Positions 15,825 to 25,215 of a stretch of 64,000 nt of DNA are shown here, one piece after another. The notes under the pieces are model-generated. The model did no database searches, had not been told where the DNA came from, and was given only the letters and a program-made list of their open reading frames with translations. A program made the translations under genes and the position numbers. How positions within the stretch are numbered: position 1 is the stretch's first letter; the number at the start of each line of letters is the position of its first letter. The DNA lies in contig CBFHNK010000002.1 in the NCBI GenBank assembly GCA_965657195.1, forward strand, positions 1 to 64,000, given 5' to 3'. Source of the stretch: TMED14 sp965657195. Its GTDB lineage: Bacteria; Bacteroidota; Bacteroidia; Flavobacteriales; Schleiferiaceae.

Positions 15825-17120
15825 ATGCGCATGCGTTTCTCACCAATTGCTTCGCTGATTCGACGCTCGTTTCTTACGATTCTGTCAATCAGTCTATTAA
15901 GCATATCTGCCTCGGGCGAGGTCAGCGCCGAAGCCGGCAAAAAACTATTTAAAGCGAACTGTGCGAGCTGCCACAAGCTCGACAAGAAGCTCGTGGGTCC
16001 AGCCCTCGGCGACGTGACCCAGCGTCGCTCAGAGGAATGGCTCCTCAAGTGGATTCGCAACAATGCGGAGTTTCGCGCCTCAGGCGATCGGGACGCGATT
16101 GCCATATTTGAAGAGTACGGAGGTTCAGTCATGCAGGCATTCCCGGCGTTGACCGACGACGACATCAAGAGCATTCTTGCCTACACCATTGAGGGCGACA
16201 AAAAGGCGGCACCTGCACCGGCTGCTGACGCGGTAGCCGCACCAGCAGAAGGCGGGGACTCGTCATCACCGTGGTTGGTGTACCTCCTTGGCGGATTCTT
16301 GCTCATCAACTTGTACTTGCTGCTTCGTGTGCGCAACACGCTCAAGCAACTAAACGGAGAGGATCCCACGAATCTGGTTGAGGACCTTGGCGTATTTAGC
16401 CGCATTCTGGTTGCCAACAAGCGCTTCATGACCTTCTTGACTGTGGTTGTGGCGTTGGGCTTCTTGTATGCGTTGTACAGCTTCCTCATGGGTATCGGCG
16501 TGGAGCAGAACTACCAGCCCGCTCAGCCTATTGCCTTCAGTCACAAGATTCACGCGGGTGAGAACGGCGTGGACTGCAACTACTGCCACAGCAGCGCACG
16601 CCACAGCAAGCATTCGGGTATTCCTTCGGCGAACGTGTGTATGAACTGCCACATGTACATCGACGGCTCAGAGGTCGTGGACGCTTCCGGTAACCTTAAG
16701 TATGGTGGCGAGCGCTCTCCTGAAATCGCCAAGATTTACGCCGCAATCGGCTGGGATCCTGAGGCGCGGACCTACATCGAGGGCTACGAGCAAAAGCCAA
16801 TCCAGTGGATTCGCATTCACAACCTGCCTGACTTGGCCTACTTTAACCACGCCCAGCACGTTAATGCCGGCCAGATCGAGTGCCAGACCTGCCACGGTCC
16901 GGTACAAGAGATGGAAGAACTATACCAGTTCAGCGAACTCACGATGGGATGGTGCATCAACTGCCACCGCGAAACCGAAATCAAGGGAGACAACGGCTAC
17001 TACGCGGGTTCGATTGACGGTTCCGCCTCAATTAGCGACCGCCTTGTCGAGCGCTTCCACGATGAAAAAATTACGGCTGCTAACATTGGCGGCCTCGAAT
17101 GCGGCAAGTGCCACTACTAA
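15825..17120 (+). CDS. actA: Alternative complex III, multiheme cytochrome c subunit ActA
   Basis: 431 residues. ActA is the multiheme cytochrome of alternative complex III, which oxidises menaquinol in the inner membrane and passes electrons toward cytochrome oxidase. There are six CxxCH heme sites: CASCH (46-50) in an N-terminal class I cytochrome domain, then CNYCH (251-255), CMNCH, CQTCH, CINCH and CGKCH in the C-terminal domain. Hydrophobic segments lie near 12-30 (signal or anchor), about 148-167 and 200-222. Pentaheme is the form usually quoted for ActA, so the N-terminal heme domain is an extra module. The ATG at 15825 is chosen because the frame start at 15789 falls in the promoter. 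Confidence 0.92.
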   Translation: MRMRFSPIASLIRRSFLTILSISLLSISASGEVSAEAGKKLFKANCASCHKLDKKLVGPALGDVTQRRSEEWLLKWIRNNAEFRASGDRDAIAIFEEYGGSVMQAFPALTDDDIKSILAYTIEGDKKAAPAPAADAVAAPAEGGDSSSPWLVYLLGGFLLINLYLLLRVRNTLKQLNGEDPTNLVEDLGVFSRILVANKRFMTFLTVVVALGFLYALYSFLMGIGVEQNYQPAQPIAFSHKIHAGENGVDCNYCHSSARHSKHSGIPSANVCMNCHMYIDGSEVVDASGNLKYGGERSPEIAKIYAAIGWDPEARTYIEGYEQKPIQWIRIHNLPDLAYFNHAQHVNAGQIECQTCHGPVQEMEELYQFSELTMGWCINCHRETEIKGDNGYYAGSIDGSASISDRLVERFHDEKITAANIGGLECGKCHY

Positions 17121-17132
17121 GCGAACAATCCT

Positions 17133-20100
17133 ATGGCAAGTAATAAAGTGTACTGGAAGAGCTTCGACCAGCTCGCGAACACCGAAGTTTCGCAGCGTCT
17201 GGCCGAAAACGAATTCGCACAAGACATTCCGGCCGACGTCTTTTTGGCCGACGAGCGCAGCATGGAAGCTCAAACGAGCCGCCGTGACTTTTTGAAGTTC
17301 TTGGGCTTCAGCACCGCCGCCGCCACCTTGGCTGCGTGCGAGCAACCCATTATTGAGAGCGTACCTTACGTAGTGAAGCCGGATAGCCTGACTCCAGGCG
17401 TTCCGTCGTTCTATGCCACGGCCTATACCGACGGTCAGGACTACGCATCAGTTTTAGTCAAGACGCGTGAGGGTCGCCCCATTAAGATTGAGCCCGGTGA
17501 CGCAGGCCGTTTTAACCGCGGAACCAACGCCCGTGCACAAGCCAGCGTGCTTTCGCTGTACGACTCAGCTCGCCTGCGCGGTCCCGTTTTGAACGGCAAA
17601 GAGAGTGACTGGTCGACCGTTGAAGCCTCGCTGAAGAAGGCCGCCGACGCCGCCTTAGCCCAAGGCACCCAGTTTGTTCTGTTGACCTCGAGCGTCTTCA
17701 GTCCTTCACTTCAAGCTGCGATTGAGCGCCTGCGCCAAGCGTATGCCAACTTCCAGCACGTCGAACTCGACGCGGTGTCTCAGTCCAACAACTTGGACGT
17801 GTGGGAATCGCTCATCGGAGTTCGCGCCCTTCCGTACGTTGACCTAACCGCTGCCAATTTGGTGGTGTCGTTCGGTAGCGACTTTTTGGGAGGTGGAATG
17901 GCCCAGCAACTTAGCAGCGACTACGCAACGCGCCGCAAGCCAGGTTCGGGTATGCTTCGCCACGTTGAGCTCGAGAGCAATCTGTCGCTCACTGGTTCGA
18001 ACGCCGACAAGCGTGTAAAAGTCAAGCCATCTGAAGTTTCAGGTGCGTTGGCGTACCTCGTGAATGCACTCGGCGGATCTGCCTCTAAGGTTGCGCTTCG
18101 CGACGACCTTACTAAGGCCCTGAAGGCACTTGCCGGAGAGCTCAAGGCCGCAAACGGCAAAGCCGTGGTCCTCGTGGGAGGTGACGATGCGAACCAAGCA
18201 AAGCTTTCTGCGGCGCTCAACGCATTGGTCGGAGCCTTCGGCGCTACTCTGCGCACCGACAAGCCCGTATACATCCGTCGTGGAAACGAGGCACGCGTCG
18301 CCAACCTCATTGGTGACCTCAACGCCAAGCGCGTTGGCGCCCTTTTGGTGGCTGGAACCAATCCTGTCTACTTCCGCCCCGACTTTGCAGAGGCGATCAA
18401 GTCTGCAACCTTCAGTTGGGCCCTGACCGACCGCATGGACGAGACGGCGCAACTGTGTACGGCTGCTGCTCCTGAGCCGCACTACCTCGAGGCATGGGGA
18501 GACTTCCGCCCAGTAGCTGGCGAGTACACGGTGGCTCAGCCAACTATTAAGAATCTGTTCAACAGCAAGGCCCTCCTCGAGGTCCTCGGAGCCCTCTCGG
18601 GCGATAGCCGCTCGGCCAAAGACCAAGTTGCCGCTGCAGCCACAGCGATGGGATTGAACTGGAACCAAACCCTTCACGATGGCGGCGCTGCCGTTGCTTT
18701 AGGTTCGGTTGCTGGTGCCTCAGCTGGATCCGCCGTCTCACTCGCTTCAAGCGCTAAAGTTGCCAAGCCTGCTTCAGGAATGGAGCTTGCGTTCTATGAG
18801 AACGCCGTGGGCGCGGGCTTCCAAGCCAATAACCCTTGGCTGCACGAGCTGCCCGATCCTGTGACCCGCCTCACGTGGGATAACTACTTGACCATGGCTG
18901 CCGTCGATGCGCTCGCCCTTGGTTTTGAGAACGAAACCAACAGCGACGGTTCACTCGACGGAAGCTACGCGACCGTCAAAGTGGGCAATCGCGTCCTCGA
19001 AAACGTTCCGGTATTCATTCAGCCTGGCCAAACCGCAGGTACTGTAGGTCTGGCCTACGGCTACGGACGTACCGCCGCAGGTAAGGTTGCCGATGCGATG
19101 GGCGTCAATGCCTATGCCCTTGGGGTAACCACCGGTTCCGCAAACGTTGAAATCACGAAGGCTGAGGACATGCACGAGTTCGCCACGGTGCAGCTCGGCA
19201 ACACGATGATGGGCCGCCGAATTGTCAATGAGGTCAGCCTCGCAGACTTTATCGCCGACCCGAGCGGTGAAAGCTGGAACGAGAAGCCGACCTTCCATAC
19301 GATCGACGGAACAAAGACTTCGGACGAAGCAAACCTGTGGGCCGACCACGACCACGAGACAATGCACATGTGGAACATGAGCATTGACCTCAACAGCTGT
19401 ACGGGTTGTGGAGCCTGCGTCGTAGCCTGCCACATTGAGAACAACGTCCCGGTTGTGGGCAAGCAAGAGATCCGCAACCTACGCGATATGCACTGGCTGC
19501 GCATCGACCGCTACTACAGCAGCGACATGAGCAAAGAGCGCGCTGAAGATGAGAACATTGGCGGAATCGAGATGTACGCCAAGATGGAGGAGCCTTCAGA
19601 GTCGCCATCAGTGGTGTTCCAGCCCGTGATGTGCCAGCACTGCAACCACGCTCCGTGTGAGACGGTATGTCCTGTGGGTGCTACCGTGCACTCGCGCGAA
19701 GGCCTCAACCACATGGCCTACAACCGCTGCATTGGTACGCGCTACTGTGCGAACAACTGTCCGTACAAGGTTCGCCGCTTCAACTGGTTCAACTACATGG
19801 CGAACGAGCAGTTTGCCGACGTAAACCCTGCACAGGACGACTACGGCCGCATGGTCCTCAACCCTGACGTGACCGTGCGTTCACGCGGTGTGATGGAGAA
19901 GTGCACGATGTGCATCCAACGCGTCCAGTACGCCAAGCTCGAAGCCAAGAAGGCCGGCCAGCCGGTCGCCGACGGAGCCTTCACCACTGCCTGTGCGGAA
20001 GCATGCGACAGCGGAGCCATCACGTTTGGCGACGTCAACAACATGAAGAGCGCCGTACGTTCCGCCAAAGCGGACGCCCGTGCGTACCACCTCCTTGAGG

Positions 20101-20153
20101 AAGTGGGCACTCAGCCTTCAGTATTCTACATGACTAAAGTTCGCAACGCCTAA
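17133..20153 (+). CDS. actB: Alternative complex III, Fe-S subunit ActB
   Basis: 1006 residues. The N-terminal two thirds resemble a molybdopterin oxidoreductase that has lost its cofactor; the C-terminal third (from about 745) is a ferredoxin-like domain with four cysteine groups (CTGCGACVVAC, CQHCNHAPCETVC, CIGTRYCANNC, and CTMC with CAEAC), for three to four Fe-S clusters. A twin-arginine motif RRDFLKFLG at 50-58 is followed by AATLAAC with Cys69, so export is probably by Tat with lipid attachment. It starts 12 bases after actA. Family assignment is firm. Confidence 0.95.
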   Translation: MASNKVYWKSFDQLANTEVSQRLAENEFAQDIPADVFLADERSMEAQTSRRDFLKFLGFSTAAATLAACEQPIIESVPYVVKPDSLTPGVPSFYATAYTDGQDYASVLVKTREGRPIKIEPGDAGRFNRGTNARAQASVLSLYDSARLRGPVLNGKESDWSTVEASLKKAADAALAQGTQFVLLTSSVFSPSLQAAIERLRQAYANFQHVELDAVSQSNNLDVWESLIGVRALPYVDLTAANLVVSFGSDFLGGGMAQQLSSDYATRRKPGSGMLRHVELESNLSLTGSNADKRVKVKPSEVSGALAYLVNALGGSASKVALRDDLTKALKALAGELKAANGKAVVLVGGDDANQAKLSAALNALVGAFGATLRTDKPVYIRRGNEARVANLIGDLNAKRVGALLVAGTNPVYFRPDFAEAIKSATFSWALTDRMDETAQLCTAAAPEPHYLEAWGDFRPVAGEYTVAQPTIKNLFNSKALLEVLGALSGDSRSAKDQVAAAATAMGLNWNQTLHDGGAAVALGSVAGASAGSAVSLASSAKVAKPASGMELAFYENAVGAGFQANNPWLHELPDPVTRLTWDNYLTMAAVDALALGFENETNSDGSLDGSYATVKVGNRVLENVPVFIQPGQTAGTVGLAYGYGRTAAGKVADAMGVNAYALGVTTGSANVEITKAEDMHEFATVQLGNTMMGRRIVNEVSLADFIADPSGESWNEKPTFHTIDGTKTSDEANLWADHDHETMHMWNMSIDLNSCTGCGACVVACHIENNVPVVGKQEIRNLRDMHWLRIDRYYSSDMSKERAEDENIGGIEMYAKMEEPSESPSVVFQPVMCQHCNHAPCETVCPVGATVHSREGLNHMAYNRCIGTRYCANNCPYKVRRFNWFNYMANEQFADVNPAQDDYGRMVLNPDVTVRSRGVMEKCTMCIQRVQYAKLEAKKAGQPVADGAFTTACAEACDSGAITFGDVNNMKSAVRSAKADARAYHLLEEVGTQPSVFYMTKVRNA

Positions 20154-20159
20154 CCTGTT

Positions 20160-21551
20160 ATGCACTACGAATCACCTGTACGTCAGCCGCTTATCCTAGG
20201 CGATAAGAGCTACAACCAGATTACCGAAGACGTCGTTCGTCCAATTGAGAGTGCTGCCCCCCGCTCGTGGTGGATGGTATTCAGCATCGCGCTGGTCATG
20301 TTCCTTTGGGGCGTGGGCTGCCTCGCGTACACGGTCGGAACCGGTATCGGTGTCTGGGGCCTTAACAAGACCGTGGGCTGGGCTTGGGACATCACCAACT
20401 TTGTATGGTGGGTCGGAATCGGACACGCCGGAACCCTCATCTCTGCTGTACTGTTGCTGTTCCGTCAGCGCTGGCGCATGGCGATCAACCGCTCAGCAGA
20501 AGCAATGACTATATTCTCGGTCATTCAGGCAGGTTTGTTCCCCGTATTCCACATGGGTCGGGTATGGATGGCCTACTGGGTTCTACCTATCCCGAACCAG
20601 TACGGCTCGCTGTGGGTGAACTTCAACTCACCGCTCCTTTGGGACGTATTTGCGATCTCGACCTACTTGTCGGTTTCGGTGGTGTTCTGGTACGTCGGAC
20701 TCATTCCTGACTTTGCCATGGTCCGCGACCGCGCAGTAAACCCAGTTCAAAAGCACATCTACAAGATCCTTTCATTCGGATGGGGTGGTAAGGCCAAGGC
20801 GTGGCAGCGCTTCGAAGAAGTGTCTTTGGTGCTCGCCGGTTTGGCGACTCCGCTGGTACTTTCGGTCCACACCATCGTATCGATGGACTTTGCGACGTCG
20901 GTGATTCCGGGATGGCACACGACCATCTTCCCTCCGTACTTCGTTGCGGGTGCCATCTTCTCGGGCTTCGCCATGGTACAAACCCTGCTGCTCATTGTGC
21001 GCAAGGTGTTCAAGATGGAAGACTACATCACGGTGCAGCATATTGAAATGATGAATATCGTTATCATGGTGACCGGTTCGATTGTAGGTGTGGCCTACAT
21101 CACGGAGCTCTTCATTGCCTGGTACAGTGGTGTGGAGTACGAGCAGTACGCGTTCTTGAACCGTGCCACCGGTCCCTACTGGTGGGCATACTGGTCGATG
21201 ATGACCTGCAACGTATTCAGCCCACAGTTTATGTGGTTCAAGAAGTTGCGCACCAACCTGGTGTTCACCTTCGTGATTTCGATTGTCGTGAACATCGGAA
21301 TGTGGTTTGAGCGCTTCGTCATCATTGTGACTTCGCTGCACCGCGACTACCTGCCTTCGAGCTGGTCGATGTTCTCACCTTCGTTTGTCGACGTGGGCAT
21401 CTTCGTGGGCACCATCGGATTCTTCTTTGTCCTCTTCTTGCTGTACGCCCGCACCTTCCCGGTAATCGCTCAGGCGGAACTCAAGACTATTTTGAAAACT
21501 TCGGGCGAAGCCCAGAAAAAACACCACAGCGACCATGGCGCACACCACTGA
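20160..21551 (+). CDS. actC: Alternative complex III, NrfD-like membrane subunit ActC
   Basis: 463-residue polytopic membrane protein of the NrfD/PsrC family with about ten hydrophobic segments. In alternative complex III this type of subunit holds the menaquinol site and is proposed to conduct protons. It begins 6 bases after actB, and its stop overlaps actD by 17 bases. The C-terminal tail is His/Lys-rich (QKKHHSDHGAHH). ActF, further down the operon, is its paralogue. Confidence 0.94.
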   Translation: MHYESPVRQPLILGDKSYNQITEDVVRPIESAAPRSWWMVFSIALVMFLWGVGCLAYTVGTGIGVWGLNKTVGWAWDITNFVWWVGIGHAGTLISAVLLLFRQRWRMAINRSAEAMTIFSVIQAGLFPVFHMGRVWMAYWVLPIPNQYGSLWVNFNSPLLWDVFAISTYLSVSVVFWYVGLIPDFAMVRDRAVNPVQKHIYKILSFGWGGKAKAWQRFEEVSLVLAGLATPLVLSVHTIVSMDFATSVIPGWHTTIFPPYFVAGAIFSGFAMVQTLLLIVRKVFKMEDYITVQHIEMMNIVIMVTGSIVGVAYITELFIAWYSGVEYEQYAFLNRATGPYWWAYWSMMTCNVFSPQFMWFKKLRTNLVFTFVISIVVNIGMWFERFVIIVTSLHRDYLPSSWSMFSPSFVDVGIFVGTIGFFFVLFLLYARTFPVIAQAELKTILKTSGEAQKKHHSDHGAHH

Positions 21552-22056
21552 GCCTACCCCGGTAGTCCGCGCGTTGTACCACGATGACGACGTGCTCATC
21601 TCGGCCGTGAAGGAGATCCGCGCGGCTGGATACACGATTTCTGAAGTCTACACTCCGTTCCCGGTGCACGGGCTCGACAAGGCCATGGGCCTTAAAGAGA
21701 CGCGCATCGCCATGGCGGCGTTCATGTACGGCGTACTCGGTTTGACCGTGGCCGTGACCTTAACGTGGTACATGATGATCAGCGACTGGCCTCAAAATAT
21801 TGGTGGCAAGCCCAACTACAACTGGGGCATGAATATGCCGGCTTTTGTGCCCATCTTGTTTGAGTTGACCGTGTTCTTTGCGGCCCACTTGATGGTGTGG
21901 ACTTATCTGATCATTAACGGTTTGTACCCTGGATCTGACGCCCAGAATCCAGACCCCCGTACCACTGACGACCACTTCATGGTAGAGCTTCCTGCGGCCG
22001 ATGGCCTCGTGGACGTACTCAAGAAGTCGGGTGCTGTAGAAATTGCTGAAGCCTAA
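21535..22056 (+). CDS. actD: Alternative complex III subunit ActD (DUF3341)
   Basis: 173 residues, DUF3341: a cytoplasmic N-terminal domain (LYHDDDVLISAVKEIRAAGYTISEVYTPFPVHGLD) followed by two membrane helices near 58-80 and 98-125. The HG.D motif after the beta-alpha domain is typical. It anchors to the membrane side of complex III; no cofactor is known. The start at 21535 overlaps actC. Confidence 0.93.
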   Translation: MAHTTEPTPVVRALYHDDDVLISAVKEIRAAGYTISEVYTPFPVHGLDKAMGLKETRIAMAAFMYGVLGLTVAVTLTWYMMISDWPQNIGGKPNYNWGMNMPAFVPILFELTVFFAAHLMVWTYLIINGLYPGSDAQNPDPRTTDDHFMVELPAADGLVDVLKKSGAVEIAEA

Positions 22057-22061
22057 GCGAT

Positions 22062-22652
22062 ATGCGTATTAATACTCTTCTTTGGGTTGCAGGTAGTGCC
22101 GTAGCACTGACCTCGTGCAACTGGGACAAGTCCACTCCGGGCTACACCTACATGGACGACATGTACCGCAGTCCGTCGCACCAGACGTACGAACCAGGTA
22201 CGGCAAAAGAGCCTGTAGAGGGAACTGTTCCCCGCGGCTATGTTCCGTACACGATTCCGAACAGCAACGAAGGTTATGTGGCGTCCCTTGCGAATACCGA
22301 AGTTCCGTCAATGTACGCAGCCTTAGATGCGGAGTCTGGAAAAGAGCTGTACACCCAGTTTTGCTCGCACTGCCACGGCGAAAAGGGTGACGGCAACGGA
22401 ATCCTGATGCAGCGCGAAAAAATCTTGGGCATCCCAGGGTACGGTGCAGATAAGCTTCCAGACATCACTCCCGGAAGCATCTACCACGTCATCATGTACG
22501 GTAAGAACAACATGGGAAGCCATGCCTCGCAGCTCAACTACGAGGAGCGCTGGAAGATCATCAAGTACGTATGGAAGCTTCGCGAAGACCAAGCTCCCGG
22601 CGCAGCGGCTCCAGCTGCAGACGCATCAGCTACAGCTCAACCTGCTGCCTAA
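22062..22652 (+). CDS. actE: Alternative complex III monoheme cytochrome c ActE
   Basis: 196 residues. A lipoprotein signal peptide ends at VALTSC (Cys19). One heme site, CSHCH, is at 101-105, with a candidate axial Met in the KNNMGSHASQL region. The C-terminus is Ala/Pro-rich and flexible. ActE is the likely exit point for electrons toward the oxidase, consistent with CoxB here lacking a fused cytochrome c domain. It begins 5 bases after actD. Confidence 0.93.
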   Translation: MRINTLLWVAGSAVALTSCNWDKSTPGYTYMDDMYRSPSHQTYEPGTAKEPVEGTVPRGYVPYTIPNSNEGYVASLANTEVPSMYAALDAESGKELYTQFCSHCHGEKGDGNGILMQREKILGIPGYGADKLPDITPGSIYHVIMYGKNNMGSHASQLNYEERWKIIKYVWKLREDQAPGAAAPAADASATAQPAA

Positions 22653-22671
22653 TTTATTAGCCTAAGAAGAC

Positions 22672-24144
22672 ATGTTTGTATTCACTTCAAAAATGAAATT
22701 GCTCGCAGGGTCCCTGACTCTGGTGGGTTTGGTGTTCTTGCTCATCGGCTTTAATACGGACTACTCGTCGCACGCGGCAGAGGGTCATGGGGATGCAGCT
22801 GCACACTCAGAAGGTCACGATGCGGCAGCGCATGCGCCTGCTGCTGCTGAGTCGCACGCTGAAGAAGCGCACGCCGCAGAAGCACATGCCACTGAGGCGC
22901 ACGCCGCAGAGGCACACGCCGATGAAGCGCACGCCGCAGAAGCCGTGGTTGCCGACCATGCTGCTGAAGGACACGAGGCTATGGGGCACGAAGCTGAGGG
23001 TCATGGAGCTGCAGGCCACGATGGCCACGGTGCCTCACACGACCTGAGTGCCAACCGTCCATGGGCGGCGTTCTTGGTCAACAGTATCTTCTTCTTGGGT
23101 ATTGGCATCGGAACCCTGTTCTTTCTCGCCATTCAGTACGCCGCTCAAGTGGGCTGGTCTGCCGGTTTGATTCGCGTCTTTGAGGCGGTTTCGATGTACG
23201 TTGGAATTCCGATCCTTGGAATCCTATTCTTGGCCGTAACCGGCGGAATGCACATGCACCACTTGTGGCATTGGATGGCTGAAGGCATCATGGATCCCGC
23301 AAGCGCCAACTACGACCCCATCATCGCGGGTAAGGAGGGCTACTTGAACATGCCGTTCTTCACGATCCGCACAATCGCGTACTTGGTTATTTGGGCGGGC
23401 GCCGCGTACCTGCTTCGCCGCAATAGCCTTCGTGAAGACGCGTTGCCCGCAGGACAGAACTTGTTCTTTACGCAGCGCAAATTGGCAGCTACGTTCATCG
23501 TGCTCTACGCCGTGACCTCGTCTACGAGCGCATGGGACTGGGTGATGTCCATTGATACCCACTGGTTCTCGACTCTCTTTGGTTGGTACACCTTCGCCGG
23601 CATGTTTGTAACTGCCATGACCGTGCTCAACTTGCTCGTGATGTACTTGCGCATCAACAACCACCTTCCGTGGATCAATGCCAACCACCAGCACGACCTC
23701 GGCAAGTTCATGTTTGCATTTAGCGTGTTCTGGACGTACCTCTGGTTCAGTCAGTACATGCTCATTTGGTACTCGAACATTCCTGAAGAAGTTACCTACT
23801 ACTTGCCGCGCTTTAAGGGCGAGTACAAGCCCTTGTTTGTGGCAATGGTCGCGATGAACTTCATCTTCCCCATTTTGGTGCTGATGTCGCGTGACGCCAA
23901 GCGCATCTTTGGATTCATTGGCCTCGCTGCAGCATTTGTACTTGCAGGTCACTGGCTTGACCACTACATCATGATTATGCCTGGCGCTGTGGGCTACGAC
24001 TACGGTTTTGGCTTTGCTGAATTGGGCGGAATCTTGTTTTACTCAGGCCTCTTCTTGTGGGTGACGCTGAGCCAATTGGCCAAAGCTCCGCTCAAGTTGA
24101 AGAATCACCCGATGCTCACCGAAAGCGAGCACTTCCACCAATAA
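22672..24144 (+). CDS. actF: Alternative complex III, NrfD-like subunit ActF with His-rich insert
   Basis: 490 residues, paralogue of ActC with about ten membrane segments; the family core begins at LSANRPWAAFLVNS near residue 124. Ahead of it, after the first helix (about 8-28), there is a low-complexity stretch of about 90 residues made of EAHAA-type pentapeptides (15-base DNA period) and GHE/GHD repeats, with more than 20 histidines. The ATG at 22672 has an AAGAAG purine stretch in front; an in-frame ATG at 22693 is also possible and would keep the helix. The insert is discussed as a finding. Confidence 0.92.
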   Translation: MFVFTSKMKLLAGSLTLVGLVFLLIGFNTDYSSHAAEGHGDAAAHSEGHDAAAHAPAAAESHAEEAHAAEAHATEAHAAEAHADEAHAAEAVVADHAAEGHEAMGHEAEGHGAAGHDGHGASHDLSANRPWAAFLVNSIFFLGIGIGTLFFLAIQYAAQVGWSAGLIRVFEAVSMYVGIPILGILFLAVTGGMHMHHLWHWMAEGIMDPASANYDPIIAGKEGYLNMPFFTIRTIAYLVIWAGAAYLLRRNSLREDALPAGQNLFFTQRKLAATFIVLYAVTSSTSAWDWVMSIDTHWFSTLFGWYTFAGMFVTAMTVLNLLVMYLRINNHLPWINANHQHDLGKFMFAFSVFWTYLWFSQYMLIWYSNIPEEVTYYLPRFKGEYKPLFVAMVAMNFIFPILVLMSRDAKRIFGFIGLAAAFVLAGHWLDHYIMIMPGAVGYDYGFGFAELGGILFYSGLFLWVTLSQLAKAPLKLKNHPMLTESEHFHQ

Positions 24145-24168
24145 TCGGACGCCCGAAAACAAACGTTT

Positions 24169-25194
24169 ATGTCTGGAACTATGACCCTTATCGTCCTCGT
24201 GCTGGCCGTGCTTACGGCTCTTCAGCTCATCCGCATTTTTGAACTTTCGTCGAAGGCTCGTAAGCGTGCCGAGTATGAGATTACGGACAAAGACAACAAC
24301 AACCAGGGATGGTTGATGCTGTTCTTCGGAATCGGCCTCATGGTCGCCTTCTTTTGGATGCTAGCTACGTGGAGCAAGGTGATGCTTCCGAAGTCCGCAT
24401 CAGAGCATGGCAACGACATCGACAACCTGTTCAACATCTCGATGTACGTAATCATGGCCATGTTTGTGGTCGTGCAGCCTATCCTGTTCTACTTCGCGTG
24501 GAAGTACCGTGGCGCTTCAAACCGCAAGGCTACGTACTACGAGCACAACAACCGCTTAGAGTTTATTTGGACAATTGTTCCGGCACTGATTCTTGCAGTA
24601 TTGATTATTTACGGTATGACAACGTGGTCAAAGACGATGAATCCAAAGAACGAGCAAGAGCCGATGGTGATCGAAGTCTATGCGCAGCAGTTTAAGTGGA
24701 CTGCTCGCTATGCGGGGGCCGACAACAAGCTTGGTTTTGCCAACGTTCGCCTGATTAAGGACGCCAACGTACTTGGAGTGGATACCTTGGATGCATTAGC
24801 TGCGGACGACAAGGTGGCTACTGAAATTCACCTTCCTGTGGGACGTCCGGTGCTCTTTAAGTTCCGTTCACAGGACGTGATTCACTCCGCCTACATGCCG
24901 CACTTCCGCGCCCAGATGAACTGTGTTCCGGGAATGACCACTCAGTTTCAATTTACACCAACGGTGACCACTGCAGAAATGCGCCAGGATGCAGAGGTCG
25001 TGGGCAAAGTGAAGCGAATCAACGACATCCGCACCGCAAAAGGTGAGGAGGCATATGCCTACGACTACATCCTTTTGTGCAACAAGATCTGCGGTTCCGC
25101 CCACTACAACATGCAAATGAACATTGTGGTAGAGACCGAAGCAGAATACCAGAAATGGCTTGCTGAACAAAAGACTATTGCTGAATTGTTGTAA
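24169..25194 (+). CDS. coxB: Cytochrome c oxidase subunit II
   Basis: 341 residues. It carries the CuA site: C304-x3-C308-x3-H312-x2-M315 (CNKICGSAHYNM), plus the earlier His in VIHSAYMPHF. Hydrophobic segments near 5-25, 45-66, 82-105 and 130-150 give more membrane helices than the classical two. There is no C-terminal cytochrome c domain, so electrons must come from a separate cytochrome, probably ActE. It lies between actF and coxA in the same operon. Confidence 0.93.
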   Translation: MSGTMTLIVLVLAVLTALQLIRIFELSSKARKRAEYEITDKDNNNQGWLMLFFGIGLMVAFFWMLATWSKVMLPKSASEHGNDIDNLFNISMYVIMAMFVVVQPILFYFAWKYRGASNRKATYYEHNNRLEFIWTIVPALILAVLIIYGMTTWSKTMNPKNEQEPMVIEVYAQQFKWTARYAGADNKLGFANVRLIKDANVLGVDTLDALAADDKVATEIHLPVGRPVLFKFRSQDVIHSAYMPHFRAQMNCVPGMTTQFQFTPTVTTAEMRQDAEVVGKVKRINDIRTAKGEEAYAYDYILLCNKICGSAHYNMQMNIVVETEAEYQKWLAEQKTIAELL

Positions 25195-25215
25195 TACCTG
25201 AAACGAACGACGAAT

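Noticed and set aside
17133..20153. ActB as an active molybdopterin oxidoreductase
   Set aside because: Operon context and domain order are those of alternative complex III, whose ActB lacks the cofactor.
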